From positions 186,001-250,000 of the forward strand of contig JACDDU010000001.1 in NCBI GenBank assembly GCA_013816845.1: 64,000 nt of DNA, read 5' to 3'. Position numbers and translations under genes: made by a program. The DNA is from Gammaproteobacteria bacterium. Its GTDB lineage: Bacteria; Pseudomonadota; Gammaproteobacteria; DSM-16500. A model generated the notes under the pieces. That model did not search any database, was not told the DNA's origin, and saw only the letters and a program-made list of their open reading frames with translations. This document shows positions 56,844 through 64,000 of the stretch, one piece after another (position 1 is the stretch's first letter; each line of letters opens with the position of its first letter).

Positions 56844-56915
56844 AAGGTTAAAATAGCATAGCTATCCGTGGTATTTTTCGAGGAATGAATAGGGTTTACA
56901 AAAAGTGTCAAGAAG

Positions 56916-56960
56916 AGATAGTTGGGCATCACTTCATGGAAAACCCATGACCAACTATCT
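56916..56960. terminator. Inverted repeat between convergent genes
   Basis: AGATAGTTGG (56916-56925) and CCAACTATCT (56951-56960) pair perfectly, with partial pairing inside (CATGG/CCATG). It lies between the small gene and the convergent ankyrin gene, consistent with a bidirectional terminator. Confidence 0.55.
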
Positions 56961-56990
56961 TGCTATAAGTCTTCAAAATTCTTTAACTTA

Positions 56991-58025
56991 TTATCCATTG
57001 AAGCAATTAGCATGAGCACGTTTTTCAGGCGCAGGAAGTTTAGATTCAATCAATGCGATAACTTCTTCACGTCCTTTATTATCTTTTGTAACTTTAGTGA
57101 TACCAAATATATTTTTCTTCGCGCACATGAGTGCGTCATATGAAATAAACAACCACTGCTTGTAAACTTCCAACGTTAAACCATGATTATTTTTTAAACT
57201 GACATCGGCGTCGTACTCATTGATAAGCATTTTGGCAATGTCCCACTTGCCATATCCACAAGCGAGCATCAACGGCGTGTAATTACGTAGTTGAAATTCG
57301 ACCGAACCCACGGTTTTACCTGAAATAAGTTCATTAATATTAACACTGCCCACAGGGAAAAATTGTCGAATGGCTTCAAGTGCATCTTGTTTGATGAAAT
57401 CACACAATTCTGTAATGCCATAACTTTGTAAATGATAATTATTATCATTAGAAGTATAGGAACTGGTTTCGGTCGCAAAAACATTCGCATCTTGATGTAA
57501 ATTGATGCCAGCCAAACGCAGCATGTCTAAAACCCAATGAATACAATTGCGGGGCGCTGCGCCATGGCGTTCGTAATTACTGAAATAAGTTAAAAATGAA
57601 TTTCCCCCCAAAAGATAAAAAGGAGGAGGATCTATCATACCGTTAGCTTGTTTATCAATTCGGTCCATCATCAAGTGTGCTTTAGATTGATCAACAACCC
57701 AGGTATGTGACTTTTCTGAATATCGAATTTCTTTGCCGGTAAGATCAGCAGTTTTTACTTCGCTTTGCTTGCCATGCAATAAATGACTATTGAAAAGGGT
57801 GCTTATTCTCGAGAGAGTCGTCATCGGTCCTGTTAAATGAGCAAGGTTTACCATGTGGGTGCCTTGTTCATTGAGGCGTTCAATGATCAACATAGCATGT
57901 TGATTAGTTACACCAGAATTAACCTGATTCGAACGAATAACGGTTAGGGCGACACTATCTTCTGCAATTATTGCTTTTGGATCAAGTTTGCTGCATACGG
58001 TTTTAAGTTTAGTTTGTCTTTGCAT
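56991..58025 (-). CDS. Ankyrin-repeat protein with possible permuted papain-like domain
   Basis: A 344-residue protein. Residues about 209-295 hold about two ankyrin repeats: a helix pair DFIKQDALEAIRQFF, then the clear TPLMLACGYGKWDIAKMLINEYDADVSLKNNHGLT. The N-terminal 200 residues contain NQHAMLIIERL (H43) and PRNCIHWVLDMLRLAG (C161-x-x-W164), a His-then-Cys order like LRAT/permuted NlpC enzymes, in which NCxHF carries the nucleophile. A catalytic role is inference. No signal peptide; effector-like. Confidence 0.7.
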   Translation of the reverse strand: MQRQTKLKTVCSKLDPKAIIAEDSVALTVIRSNQVNSGVTNQHAMLIIERLNEQGTHMVNLAHLTGPMTTLSRISTLFNSHLLHGKQSEVKTADLTGKEIRYSEKSHTWVVDQSKAHLMMDRIDKQANGMIDPPPFYLLGGNSFLTYFSNYERHGAAPRNCIHWVLDMLRLAGINLHQDANVFATETSSYTSNDNNYHLQSYGITELCDFIKQDALEAIRQFFPVGSVNINELISGKTVGSVEFQLRNYTPLMLACGYGKWDIAKMLINEYDADVSLKNNHGLTLEVYKQWLFISYDALMCAKKNIFGITKVTKDNKGREEVIALIESKLPAPEKRAHANCFNG

Positions 58026-58330
58026 AGGGCGGACTACTTATAGGCATTAATTTTATAGAATTTGTAATTTAGAATTGAATCTAAGTTAATAAGAATTGCG
58101 CCAAGGTTAGCTAATACAAACAATTATTACAAGTCGGTTAAAAGTAAATTCGAACGTATTAATCTTTGCAAATGGCATAGAGACCTTTCACGTAGAACTG
58201 ACTTTAGCTGAAAGCTAATGAGCATTTTGTCAATTTTCTCGAGGGATGCGTTTCATTGTGAGCTAATTCATTTGCGCAAAAAAAGGATATTAGCTAAGCT
58301 TTAAAATTTGAAGTGAGGCAAGGAGCGCCC
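58026..58330. other. Divergent intergenic region
   Basis: AT-rich spacer between the ankyrin gene and the oxygenase gene; both promoters should be here. A small perfect hairpin TTAGCT-GAA-AGCTAA lies at 58204-58218. No gene seen. Confidence 0.45.
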
Positions 58331-59164
58331 ATGCATGTGTTAACCATAGATTATCACGCCCCAAACGCCGCCGATTTATTTTGTCGCTCCCTAAAAGAAA
58401 CAGGGTTTGCAGTAATTAGAAGGCACCCCGTGACCCCTGGTTTAATCTCTGAATTTTACCAAACTTGGCAACAATTTTTTGACAGCAAAGATAAGTTTAA
58501 CTACACGTATCAAAAACCTTCGCAAGCGGGATACTTTCCTTTTCGTACGGAAAAAGCAAAAAATCACCGCGTTCATGATTTAAAAGAATTTTATCATTTT
58601 TATTTATGGGCCAACCATCCTCCAGAAATAAACCAGATTACCAAACAACTTTATACAGAATTGGTAATGTTAGCGGGACACTTATTGCAATGGATTGAGA
58701 AGGGTTTACCGGATTCGGTAGCAGCCAAGCTTACCCTTCCTTTAATAGACATGATTACAGAGAGTAAAAATACCGTATTGAGAATTTTGCATTATCCTCC
58801 ACTTGCCGAATCACTCGATCAAGATGCAGTTCGCGCTGCACCTCACGAAGACATCAACCTCATTACACTCATTCCCGCAGCAACCTCGCCTGGGTTAGAA
58901 GTAAAGGATAAAAGTGGCGATTGGTATGAAGTTAACTGTGACAAAGGCAATATCATTGTTAATGTGGGAGATATGCTTCAGGAGTGCACGGATAGTTATT
59001 ATCAATCGACCACGCATCGCGTTATCAATCCACTGGATCATCTTAATCTTCCTCGGTACTCTGCCCCCCTTTTTCTACACCCGCGGGAAGAAGTGCAGCT
59101 TTCTAACCAATACACAGCCAAAGCGTATTTGATCGAGCGCTTGCGTCAAATTGGTATTTATTAA
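58331..59164 (+). CDS. Isopenicillin-N-synthase-like Fe(II)/2-oxoglutarate oxygenase
   Basis: A 277-residue non-haem iron oxygenase. The iron triad is H172-x-D174 (PHEDINLITLI) and H229 (TTHRVINP); the 2-oxoglutarate or substrate carboxylate arginine is R242 of RYSAP. The N-terminal region contains KETGFAVIRRHPVTPGLI, as in the DIOX_N domain, and NVGDMLQECTDSYY matches the jelly-roll. It is closest to the isopenicillin N synthase/2-ODD family, whose bacterial members act on varied small molecules. AAGGAG lies 7 bases before ATG 58331. No biosynthetic cluster surrounds it. Confidence 0.88.
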   Translation: MHVLTIDYHAPNAADLFCRSLKETGFAVIRRHPVTPGLISEFYQTWQQFFDSKDKFNYTYQKPSQAGYFPFRTEKAKNHRVHDLKEFYHFYLWANHPPEINQITKQLYTELVMLAGHLLQWIEKGLPDSVAAKLTLPLIDMITESKNTVLRILHYPPLAESLDQDAVRAAPHEDINLITLIPAATSPGLEVKDKSGDWYEVNCDKGNIIVNVGDMLQECTDSYYQSTTHRVINPLDHLNLPRYSAPLFLHPREEVQLSNQYTAKAYLIERLRQIGIY

Positions 59165-59363
59165 ATAGGATAAAGGATAGGGTAAGCAATGAGTTTGGGT
59201 CGTCTAAAACAATAAGCAAATGGTTATGCATGCCCTCTTGATTTAATTAAAGTTATATTTATTTAGTTATGAAATTCATTTTTTCCCTTAAGTTTCTATT
59301 AATAAAGCCTCATTTTTTTTGTGCTATTGTTTTGATCAATAATCAATTCACGAGATGAGATTT

Positions 59364-60293
59364 ATGTTTGCATTTTTAAGAGCCATTCCGTTTAACCAAA
59401 GAAAAAAAAATATTGAAAATTTAGCTTACGCGCTAAACTTTGATTTTAGTGCCGCTTCAAAGGAATTGAATACGACTGTAATTGCTATTACTGGACCATT
59501 CGAAGGTGATCTTGAAAATTTTAAAAACATCTCATTAGATCATCAGTATGACGATGAACTCGTTACGCGTGGCGATGATGAAAAGAAAAAATTAAAATTA
59601 CCTAAAAATGAAATTCAAAATACTTTTTTTCAAGCCTATCAAGCTGGCTTTGAAGAATTTTATAACTTAATGCGGGATCGATTAAGCGATTATGAAGTTT
59701 TATTAAACGCTTCTTTTAAAAACAATAAGTTAGCTTATCATCATCAAGTCCCCACTGAAGCTGCTTTAGTCAGGATGGATGATGAAATTGAAGTGTTGAT
59801 GAAGCTGACAAACCAAATTACAAGTCACATAAAAAAGATCTCAATTCATCTTAATCTTGAAGCTAATATTAACAGTGAACGATGTAGTATAACTGAAAGT
59901 AAAAAGGCTCTGAAAAAAAGTGCTGAAGCTATTTTAGTAACAAGCCAAAAGGCTGCAGATATTCTTCCTGATAATAGTTGTAGAAAGTTTGCAGGCATTA
60001 TGGCGATCATTGGCTCAATTGCCCTCGTAACCATTTCTATTGTAGCGATGCCTGCCTCGCTTGGATTTTCATTACTCCTATTAGTACCAGCGTTTGAATT
60101 AGCGAAGGGCGGTTTCTATTTAAATTTTACTGACTCGACCAAAGCGGCTAAAAGTAAGCAAATTCAAACCGCGGTAAAAAAGATAGTTGAACCTAATACC
60201 CAGGCAGTCATGAAATTCTTCCCAAGTCGAGCACCAGATTCAAAATCTGTGCAGGAAAATAACTATAAGGGTAAAAGACCGAGGTCACAATAA
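59364..60293 (+). CDS. Unknown protein with a C-terminal membrane hairpin
   Basis: A 309-residue protein: a long charged helical N-terminal part, then two adjacent hydrophobic segments (FAGIMAIIGSIALVTISIVAM and LGFSLLLLVPAFELAKGGFYL) at about residues 216-258, and a basic tail (NNYKGKRPRSQ). This layout resembles effectors that insert into host membranes, but no family was recognised. ATG 59355 is an equally possible start; the ribosome site is weak in both cases. Confidence 0.6.
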   Translation: MFAFLRAIPFNQRKKNIENLAYALNFDFSAASKELNTTVIAITGPFEGDLENFKNISLDHQYDDELVTRGDDEKKKLKLPKNEIQNTFFQAYQAGFEEFYNLMRDRLSDYEVLLNASFKNNKLAYHHQVPTEAALVRMDDEIEVLMKLTNQITSHIKKISIHLNLEANINSERCSITESKKALKKSAEAILVTSQKAADILPDNSCRKFAGIMAIIGSIALVTISIVAMPASLGFSLLLLVPAFELAKGGFYLNFTDSTKAAKSKQIQTAVKKIVEPNTQAVMKFFPSRAPDSKSVQENNYKGKRPRSQ

Positions 60294-60540
60294 ATACCTG
60301 ATAATCACCTTTAATAACGCTGCTTAGAGGTTGCATGTTGCTAAGCAATATTTTCATAAAGTGCGTTGCGTTGAATCCAATATTACGCATTGAAAATTAT
60401 AACTTTCTCAACGGGTGCTAAAGTGTATTACATTCTCCGATCCGGTTTTTTTATCGTAGATCGGTTTTGATGAATGAGAGCAAAACGCGCTGGTATATAT
60501 GCCCACACGCAATACTTAGACGCTCTTTGGCGGAGTTACC

Positions 60541-62295
60541 ATGGCAGAAAGTAGATTGTCCCCCAGTTTGCATAAAATTCTAATGGATGCTATCCATCAA
60601 TTAGAAATAGATACTCCGCAAGGCGTTTGTTTCGGTACTGCAATTATGGGCATGCAAGCTTTTTTTGCTGAAGATATAGAAACCTTTAGCACACGATTAA
60701 TGGCTATACAATTACTCTATAATGATTCACCCACTCTATTTGGGCAGCGGATAAAAAATGCTGATCAGTTAAAAGAAGAAATATCACAGGAAGTTATAAA
60801 AAATGCTTTGCAAGCGTTAGAAAAACCTGGTGTGCTCGGGAACCCTAACTTAAGCCAACTTGATCAACTTATACCACAAGAAAAAAAGATTTATTTAAAT
60901 ACTCTTTATAAATTAATTGAGGAGAAGATTGAGTCATTATCGGATTTCGAGCAAATTATCATTAAATTAGAAATATCCACATTCATTAAAAATTTATCAA
61001 TCAATCAGAACCCCAATTTATATCGTCCACTATTTAATTTCAGAGCAGACCATCAAGTCCAAAATGCTGAGTTAAGTTTACCGATCACCTTATCGACTGC
61101 CGTCGCTCTAAAGAGTGGCTTAGTAAAAATTCCTATTATGCCAGCATGTGCTGATCTTGCTGGTATTTACAATCAAGCGGAGTTAGTCAGTTTAATTAAG
61201 TCCATAAGGTCGTGTTTTAAAAGTAAAGAAATAATTCCCTTTGCATTTCTTCATTCAAGTTTAATTCATACCGTTATGTCTGGTTTTTATTCTTCGAATA
61301 CAAACCTCATTTTTATTAATGTCAATGATCTAGAAGAGTGCGATAAACCTCTATCCATAGCAGATGATGCAACTGTTGAAGTGGCTGCTGAAAAAATATT
61401 AACTGCGCTGTCAAAGCATACTTCGAGCGCCATGTGTTCAGAATTATTTTGCTTACAAAAAGATGCCAACAAAGTAAAGCAAATGGTACAAATATGGCGT
61501 CAAAATAAACTATTTCGATCTATCCATACGCCTACTTTTGCGAAAGGACTCAGAGGGGATTCGGAAGAATCGTTTTGGTTATTATCAGCAGCGGCAGCAG
61601 GTGAAGTTGATACAGTTAAATCACTTTTAAACTTGGTTGAAAAAGGCAACAGACAAAATCCAAATAGACAATGTACGGATGGTAAAACGGCATTACATTT
61701 TGCCACATTATACGGAAAGGAAGCTATTGTTGAGCTACTTCTTACTCATACAATTTGGGTGGATGTTAATGCTGAGGATAAAAGAAAACAAACCCCTTTG
61801 CTAATTGCATGCACTCAGGGGAATAAAAAAGTAGCTCGATTACTCTTAGCAGCAAAGGCAAGTCCAAATTGTAAAGATTATCAAGGTAATACACCTTTAT
61901 TAGGCGCAATAGATGCAAATGATACTGAATTAGTTGAGCTATTATTAAAACACGGGGCGAAAGTCAATGTCTTAACAAAAGATACAAGTTTTCCTTTGTT
62001 TATCGCCGCGCAAGAAGGATATGCGGAAATTGTTAAGCTGTTATTAGATCACGGTGCGGATAAAAACTTGCAATTTTCTTCATCTGTTGTTGAGATTCGA
62101 AAGTTTGCTAAAGAATATCATTGCATTTCGGGTATAGAAAACTTAATTCTTGCAAAGAAAGCTACTGAAACCATCAATCTTACTGCGGCTGAAGTTGCGC
62201 AGGCCAGAGGATTTGATGAGATTGGTGCAATCATCGAAAATCATGAAGCTAAGAATATGGCTAGTCTTACCGCTAAAAATCATTTAAAACTCTGA
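60541..62295 (+). CDS. Ankyrin-repeat protein
   Basis: A 584-residue protein. The first 340 residues are helical and unlike known families. About five ankyrin repeats follow, at residues 343-520: EESFWLLSAAAAGEVDTVKSLL, GKTALHFATLYGKEAIVELLL, KQTPLLIACTQGNKKVARLLL, GNTPLLGAIDANDTELVELLL and SFPLFIAAQEGYAEIVKLLLDHGADKN. No signal peptide or transmembrane segment. Protein-protein contact with a host factor is the likely role, by analogy with Legionella and Coxiella Ank proteins. GGAG lies 7 bases before ATG 60541. Confidence 0.85.
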   Translation: MAESRLSPSLHKILMDAIHQLEIDTPQGVCFGTAIMGMQAFFAEDIETFSTRLMAIQLLYNDSPTLFGQRIKNADQLKEEISQEVIKNALQALEKPGVLGNPNLSQLDQLIPQEKKIYLNTLYKLIEEKIESLSDFEQIIIKLEISTFIKNLSINQNPNLYRPLFNFRADHQVQNAELSLPITLSTAVALKSGLVKIPIMPACADLAGIYNQAELVSLIKSIRSCFKSKEIIPFAFLHSSLIHTVMSGFYSSNTNLIFINVNDLEECDKPLSIADDATVEVAAEKILTALSKHTSSAMCSELFCLQKDANKVKQMVQIWRQNKLFRSIHTPTFAKGLRGDSEESFWLLSAAAAGEVDTVKSLLNLVEKGNRQNPNRQCTDGKTALHFATLYGKEAIVELLLTHTIWVDVNAEDKRKQTPLLIACTQGNKKVARLLLAAKASPNCKDYQGNTPLLGAIDANDTELVELLLKHGAKVNVLTKDTSFPLFIAAQEGYAEIVKLLLDHGADKNLQFSSSVVEIRKFAKEYHCISGIENLILAKKATETINLTAAEVAQARGFDEIGAIIENHEAKNMASLTAKNHLKL

Positions 62296-62322
62296 CAATA
62301 TTTATCTCTAAAATATTAAGTT

Positions 62323-62841
62323 ATGATGAATAACTTATCTGTACAAACATTCCCCCTTACGACTCAAAGAAATAACTAAAGCAGCTGATCTCTATAATCA
62401 ATCACTTAAAAGTACCAAATTAGCAAAGCTTGCCAGGCAGGACTCGACTTCTTAGCAATACTAACAAATAACCCCTTTTACGATTTTATGAGTAAAGATT
62501 TTTTGTCTCCTGTTAATGGTGTTGTGCAATCGGAAGGTTCACTTTTTGAATATTTATGCAGATATAATCCCAAAGTTGGGGTATACGCTTGAACGAATGC
62601 AAAGTTCTCTAATCTTCTCCATGAGAATGATGTTTATCTATTGCTCGGTCAAAGTGAAGCGCATGCGAAAATAAATGCTATTGTTAAAGGAAGATTGGGT
62701 TCATCGTTACCCGTTGATCGTAAGAAACCCAAGACAATGGCAACACTTGGAACGTTGTTAAAAATACTTATCCTGATTGGAGTAACGGTATGGTCTGTTA
62801 TATATCTAATAAAAAATAATGACTTAAAAGAAGGAAGTTAA
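62323..62841 (+). pseudogene. Decayed membrane-protein gene
   Basis: Coding-like sequence persists over more than 500 bases but is broken. ATG 62323 opens MMNNLSVQTFPLTTQ and soon stops; another frame continues with LKEITKAADLYNQSLKSTK; a second shift near 62430 leads to GLDFLAILTNNPFYDFMSK and LFEYLCRYNPKVGVYA; TGA at 62590-62592 interrupts this frame, which then goes on as TNAKFSNLLHENDVYLLL to 62841. The end holds one transmembrane helix (LLKILILIGVTVWSVIYLI). At least two frameshifts and one nonsense codon are needed to join these pieces. The intact 66-codon end from 62641 might still be translated. Confidence 0.65.
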
Positions 62842-63061
62842 AATAGTAAATGTAGTCGAGGTATAGCGTAAGTGAAACCCAGGATCAACCCAACTTATAA
62901 AATTTAACTTCACGCAATGAGGTGGTTGGTCTTATTTTGAGATATGCGCACTTGATTTGCGATCATTTGAAAGGTGCTGCGGAAAGAGTCAACGTTACAA
63001 TTTTACCCACACTCGCTCCGAACTTAAATTTGCACTGCCTCTAAACACTTGATTTGATTAA

Positions 63062-63135
63062 CGCGCCCGGAGAGATTCGAACTCCCGACCCTCTGGTTCG
63101 AAGCCAGATACTCTATCCAACTGAGCTACGGGCGC
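63062..63135 (-). tRNA. tRNA-Arg (anticodon TCG)
   Basis: A complete 74-base minus-strand cloverleaf: acceptor GCGCCCG pairs with CGGGCGC, D-arm AGCTCAGTTGGATAGAGT, anticodon loop CTTCGAA reading TCG, TPC loop GTTCGAATC, discriminator G. CCA is not encoded. Confidence 0.95.
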
Positions 63136-63507
63136 ATGAATTGTCGCAATTAAAGCAAGGAAGGGAAGAAATTTCAATAGTTTTCGATAGATATTGAGAT
63201 TTAAAAAAGCACTTCATGCTTATTCAGTACCTCTCAAGATGCTAAGGGTTAAATGAGACTCAATACCTAAGATTAACAAAGTGTAATCAAGGCTAGTCTG
63301 TTAAGTTTATTTGCTCCTAACAGGTCGCATGCACGCTTTTTCTCCAAATGGGTTATAAGGTAATTGATATTGATTTACTCATATCTCTAACCGTTACATT
63401 TTTCACTTTTTCTTTGCTGCATGAAAAGGCATTAACAATACGTGATAAAAAAATTAAATAGGATAGGGGGCAATGCGGATTTAGCCTGATCAACAACTGC
63501 AACGACC
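63136..63507. other. Intergenic region downstream of the last gene
   Basis: Spacer between tRNA-Arg and the final unknown gene. An open frame on the minus strand covering 63353-63589 overlaps the next gene and lacks a ribosome site. An inverted repeat CAACTGCAA/TTGCAGTTG (63494-63502 and 63519-63527) lies at the end of that gene and may be its transcription end. Nothing else seen. Confidence 0.45.
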
Positions 63508-63909
63508 TCATAGGGTGATTGCAGTTGCTTTGGAAGGCGTGCACGCTGCGGTGATCTGGGCATAAGTGGCTTTGATCGAAGCTAAGCAATCATCAAATCG
63601 GGAGCTAGCGTGTGTACGTTCATGTTTAAAGAAATCTTCAATTTCAATGAATAATTCTTTGTTATCAAAATTGAGCATAAAGGTTTTGAATCGTTCAGAC
63701 TGCATAAAATCTTGACGGAGCGTTTTTGTATTCATTAATATGACGCGTGAAAGTTCTGCCGCAATTTTTGGATCAATGACATGACGTTCGAGGATAGTTT
63801 TTATAACATTATCATCATTTAACATGATTATTTTAAGAGCGGCTTTATAAAATCTTTGAATAACGTTGTCATCTTTTGTGTCGTGGATTAATGATTCATT
63901 TTTACTCAA
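63508..63909 (-). CDS. Unknown small protein
   Basis: A 133-residue charged helical protein (DDNVIQRFYKAALKIIML, ELSRVILMNTKTLRQDFM, KELFIEIEDFFKHER), no signal peptide or transmembrane segment. The start would be TTG 63909 with TGGAAA in front; the next in-frame ATG would remove about a fifth of the protein. No family recognised. Confidence 0.5.
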   Translation of the reverse strand: MSKNESLIHDTKDDNVIQRFYKAALKIIMLNDDNVIKTILERHVIDPKIAAELSRVILMNTKTLRQDFMQSERFKTFMLNFDNKELFIEIEDFFKHERTHASSRFDDCLASIKATYAQITAACTPSKATAITL

Positions 63910-64000
63910 ATTTCCAATAAATGCTGTACCATAGAAAAATGAAAGGTTGTAATCAATCCTAGATATTTCATCATTTCTATTAAAACCTACGTTACCCGGA

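Noticed and set aside
63062-63135. tRNA-Arg as an integration site of a mobile island
   Set aside because: No integrase and no second copy of the tRNA 3' end was seen in the window.
63353-63589. Minus-strand frame near the right end
   Set aside because: Overlaps the better-supported gene at 63508-63909 and has no ribosome site.

Overview
The window is about 64 kb of a chromosome at roughly 40% GC from a gammaproteobacterium, most likely of the order Legionellales (Coxiellaceae/Berkiella/Legionella-like). Reasons: the housekeeping operons have gammaproteobacterial order (murC-murB-ftsQ-ftsA-ftsZ, lpxC-dciA-secA-mutT, rodZ-hisS-yfgM-bamB-der, dapA-bamC, guaB-guaA-tadA, rpsP-rimM-trmD-rplS next to ffh and corB), and they are interspersed with effector-like genes: an active-looking eukaryotic-type protein kinase, ankyrin-repeat proteins, a von Willebrand A protein with an Asn-rich tail, a histone-H1-like basic protein and several coiled-coil proteins without recognisable family. 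Genus-level placement is inference.

Layout. 1-4.8 kb: cell wall and division cluster, without ddl. 4.9-7.3 kb: a Ser/Thr kinase and an NAD-dependent formate dehydrogenase, inserted between ftsZ and lpxC. 7.7-13.2 kb: lpxC, dciA, secA, mutT and an orphan parB. 13.5-14.5 kb: an exported protein of unknown function. 14.6-25.7 kb: tRNA-Pro, ispB, yajQ, then the minus-strand block ndk-rlmN-rodZ-hisS-yfgM-bamB-der, interrupted by a plus-strand gene with a poly-Asn tract. 24.4-30.7 kb: methylthioadenosine/SAH deaminase, tRNA-Ser, dapA with a truncated bamC, an ArnT-like glycosyltransferase, a small coiled-coil protein, a histone-like protein and an alpha/beta hydrolase. 30.8-36.8 kb: xseA, another hydrolase, guaB-guaA-tadA. 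36.9-41.7 kb: RimK-like ATP-grasp ligase, DUF155 protein, acetyltransferase, MscS channel and ogt. 41.8-50.5 kb: the rplS-trmD-rimM-rpsP group, ffh, corB, a Mth938-like protein, an unknown protein with an internal repeat, a small membrane protein and recJ.

50.6-64 kb is accessory in character: an exported protein, the VWA protein, coiled-coil and membrane-hairpin proteins, a GNAT acetyltransferase, a class III alcohol dehydrogenase, an Fe(II)/2-oxoglutarate-type oxygenase, two ankyrin proteins (one with a possible permuted papain-like His/Cys pair), a decayed gene, tRNA-Arg and a final unknown gene.

Links between parts: the class III (glutathione-dependent) dehydrogenase near 55.4 kb and the formate dehydrogenase near 6.2 kb would be the first and last steps of formaldehyde oxidation to CO2. 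No transposase, integrase, phage gene, CRISPR array or rRNA was seen. All functional calls rest on reading motifs by eye; no database search was done.
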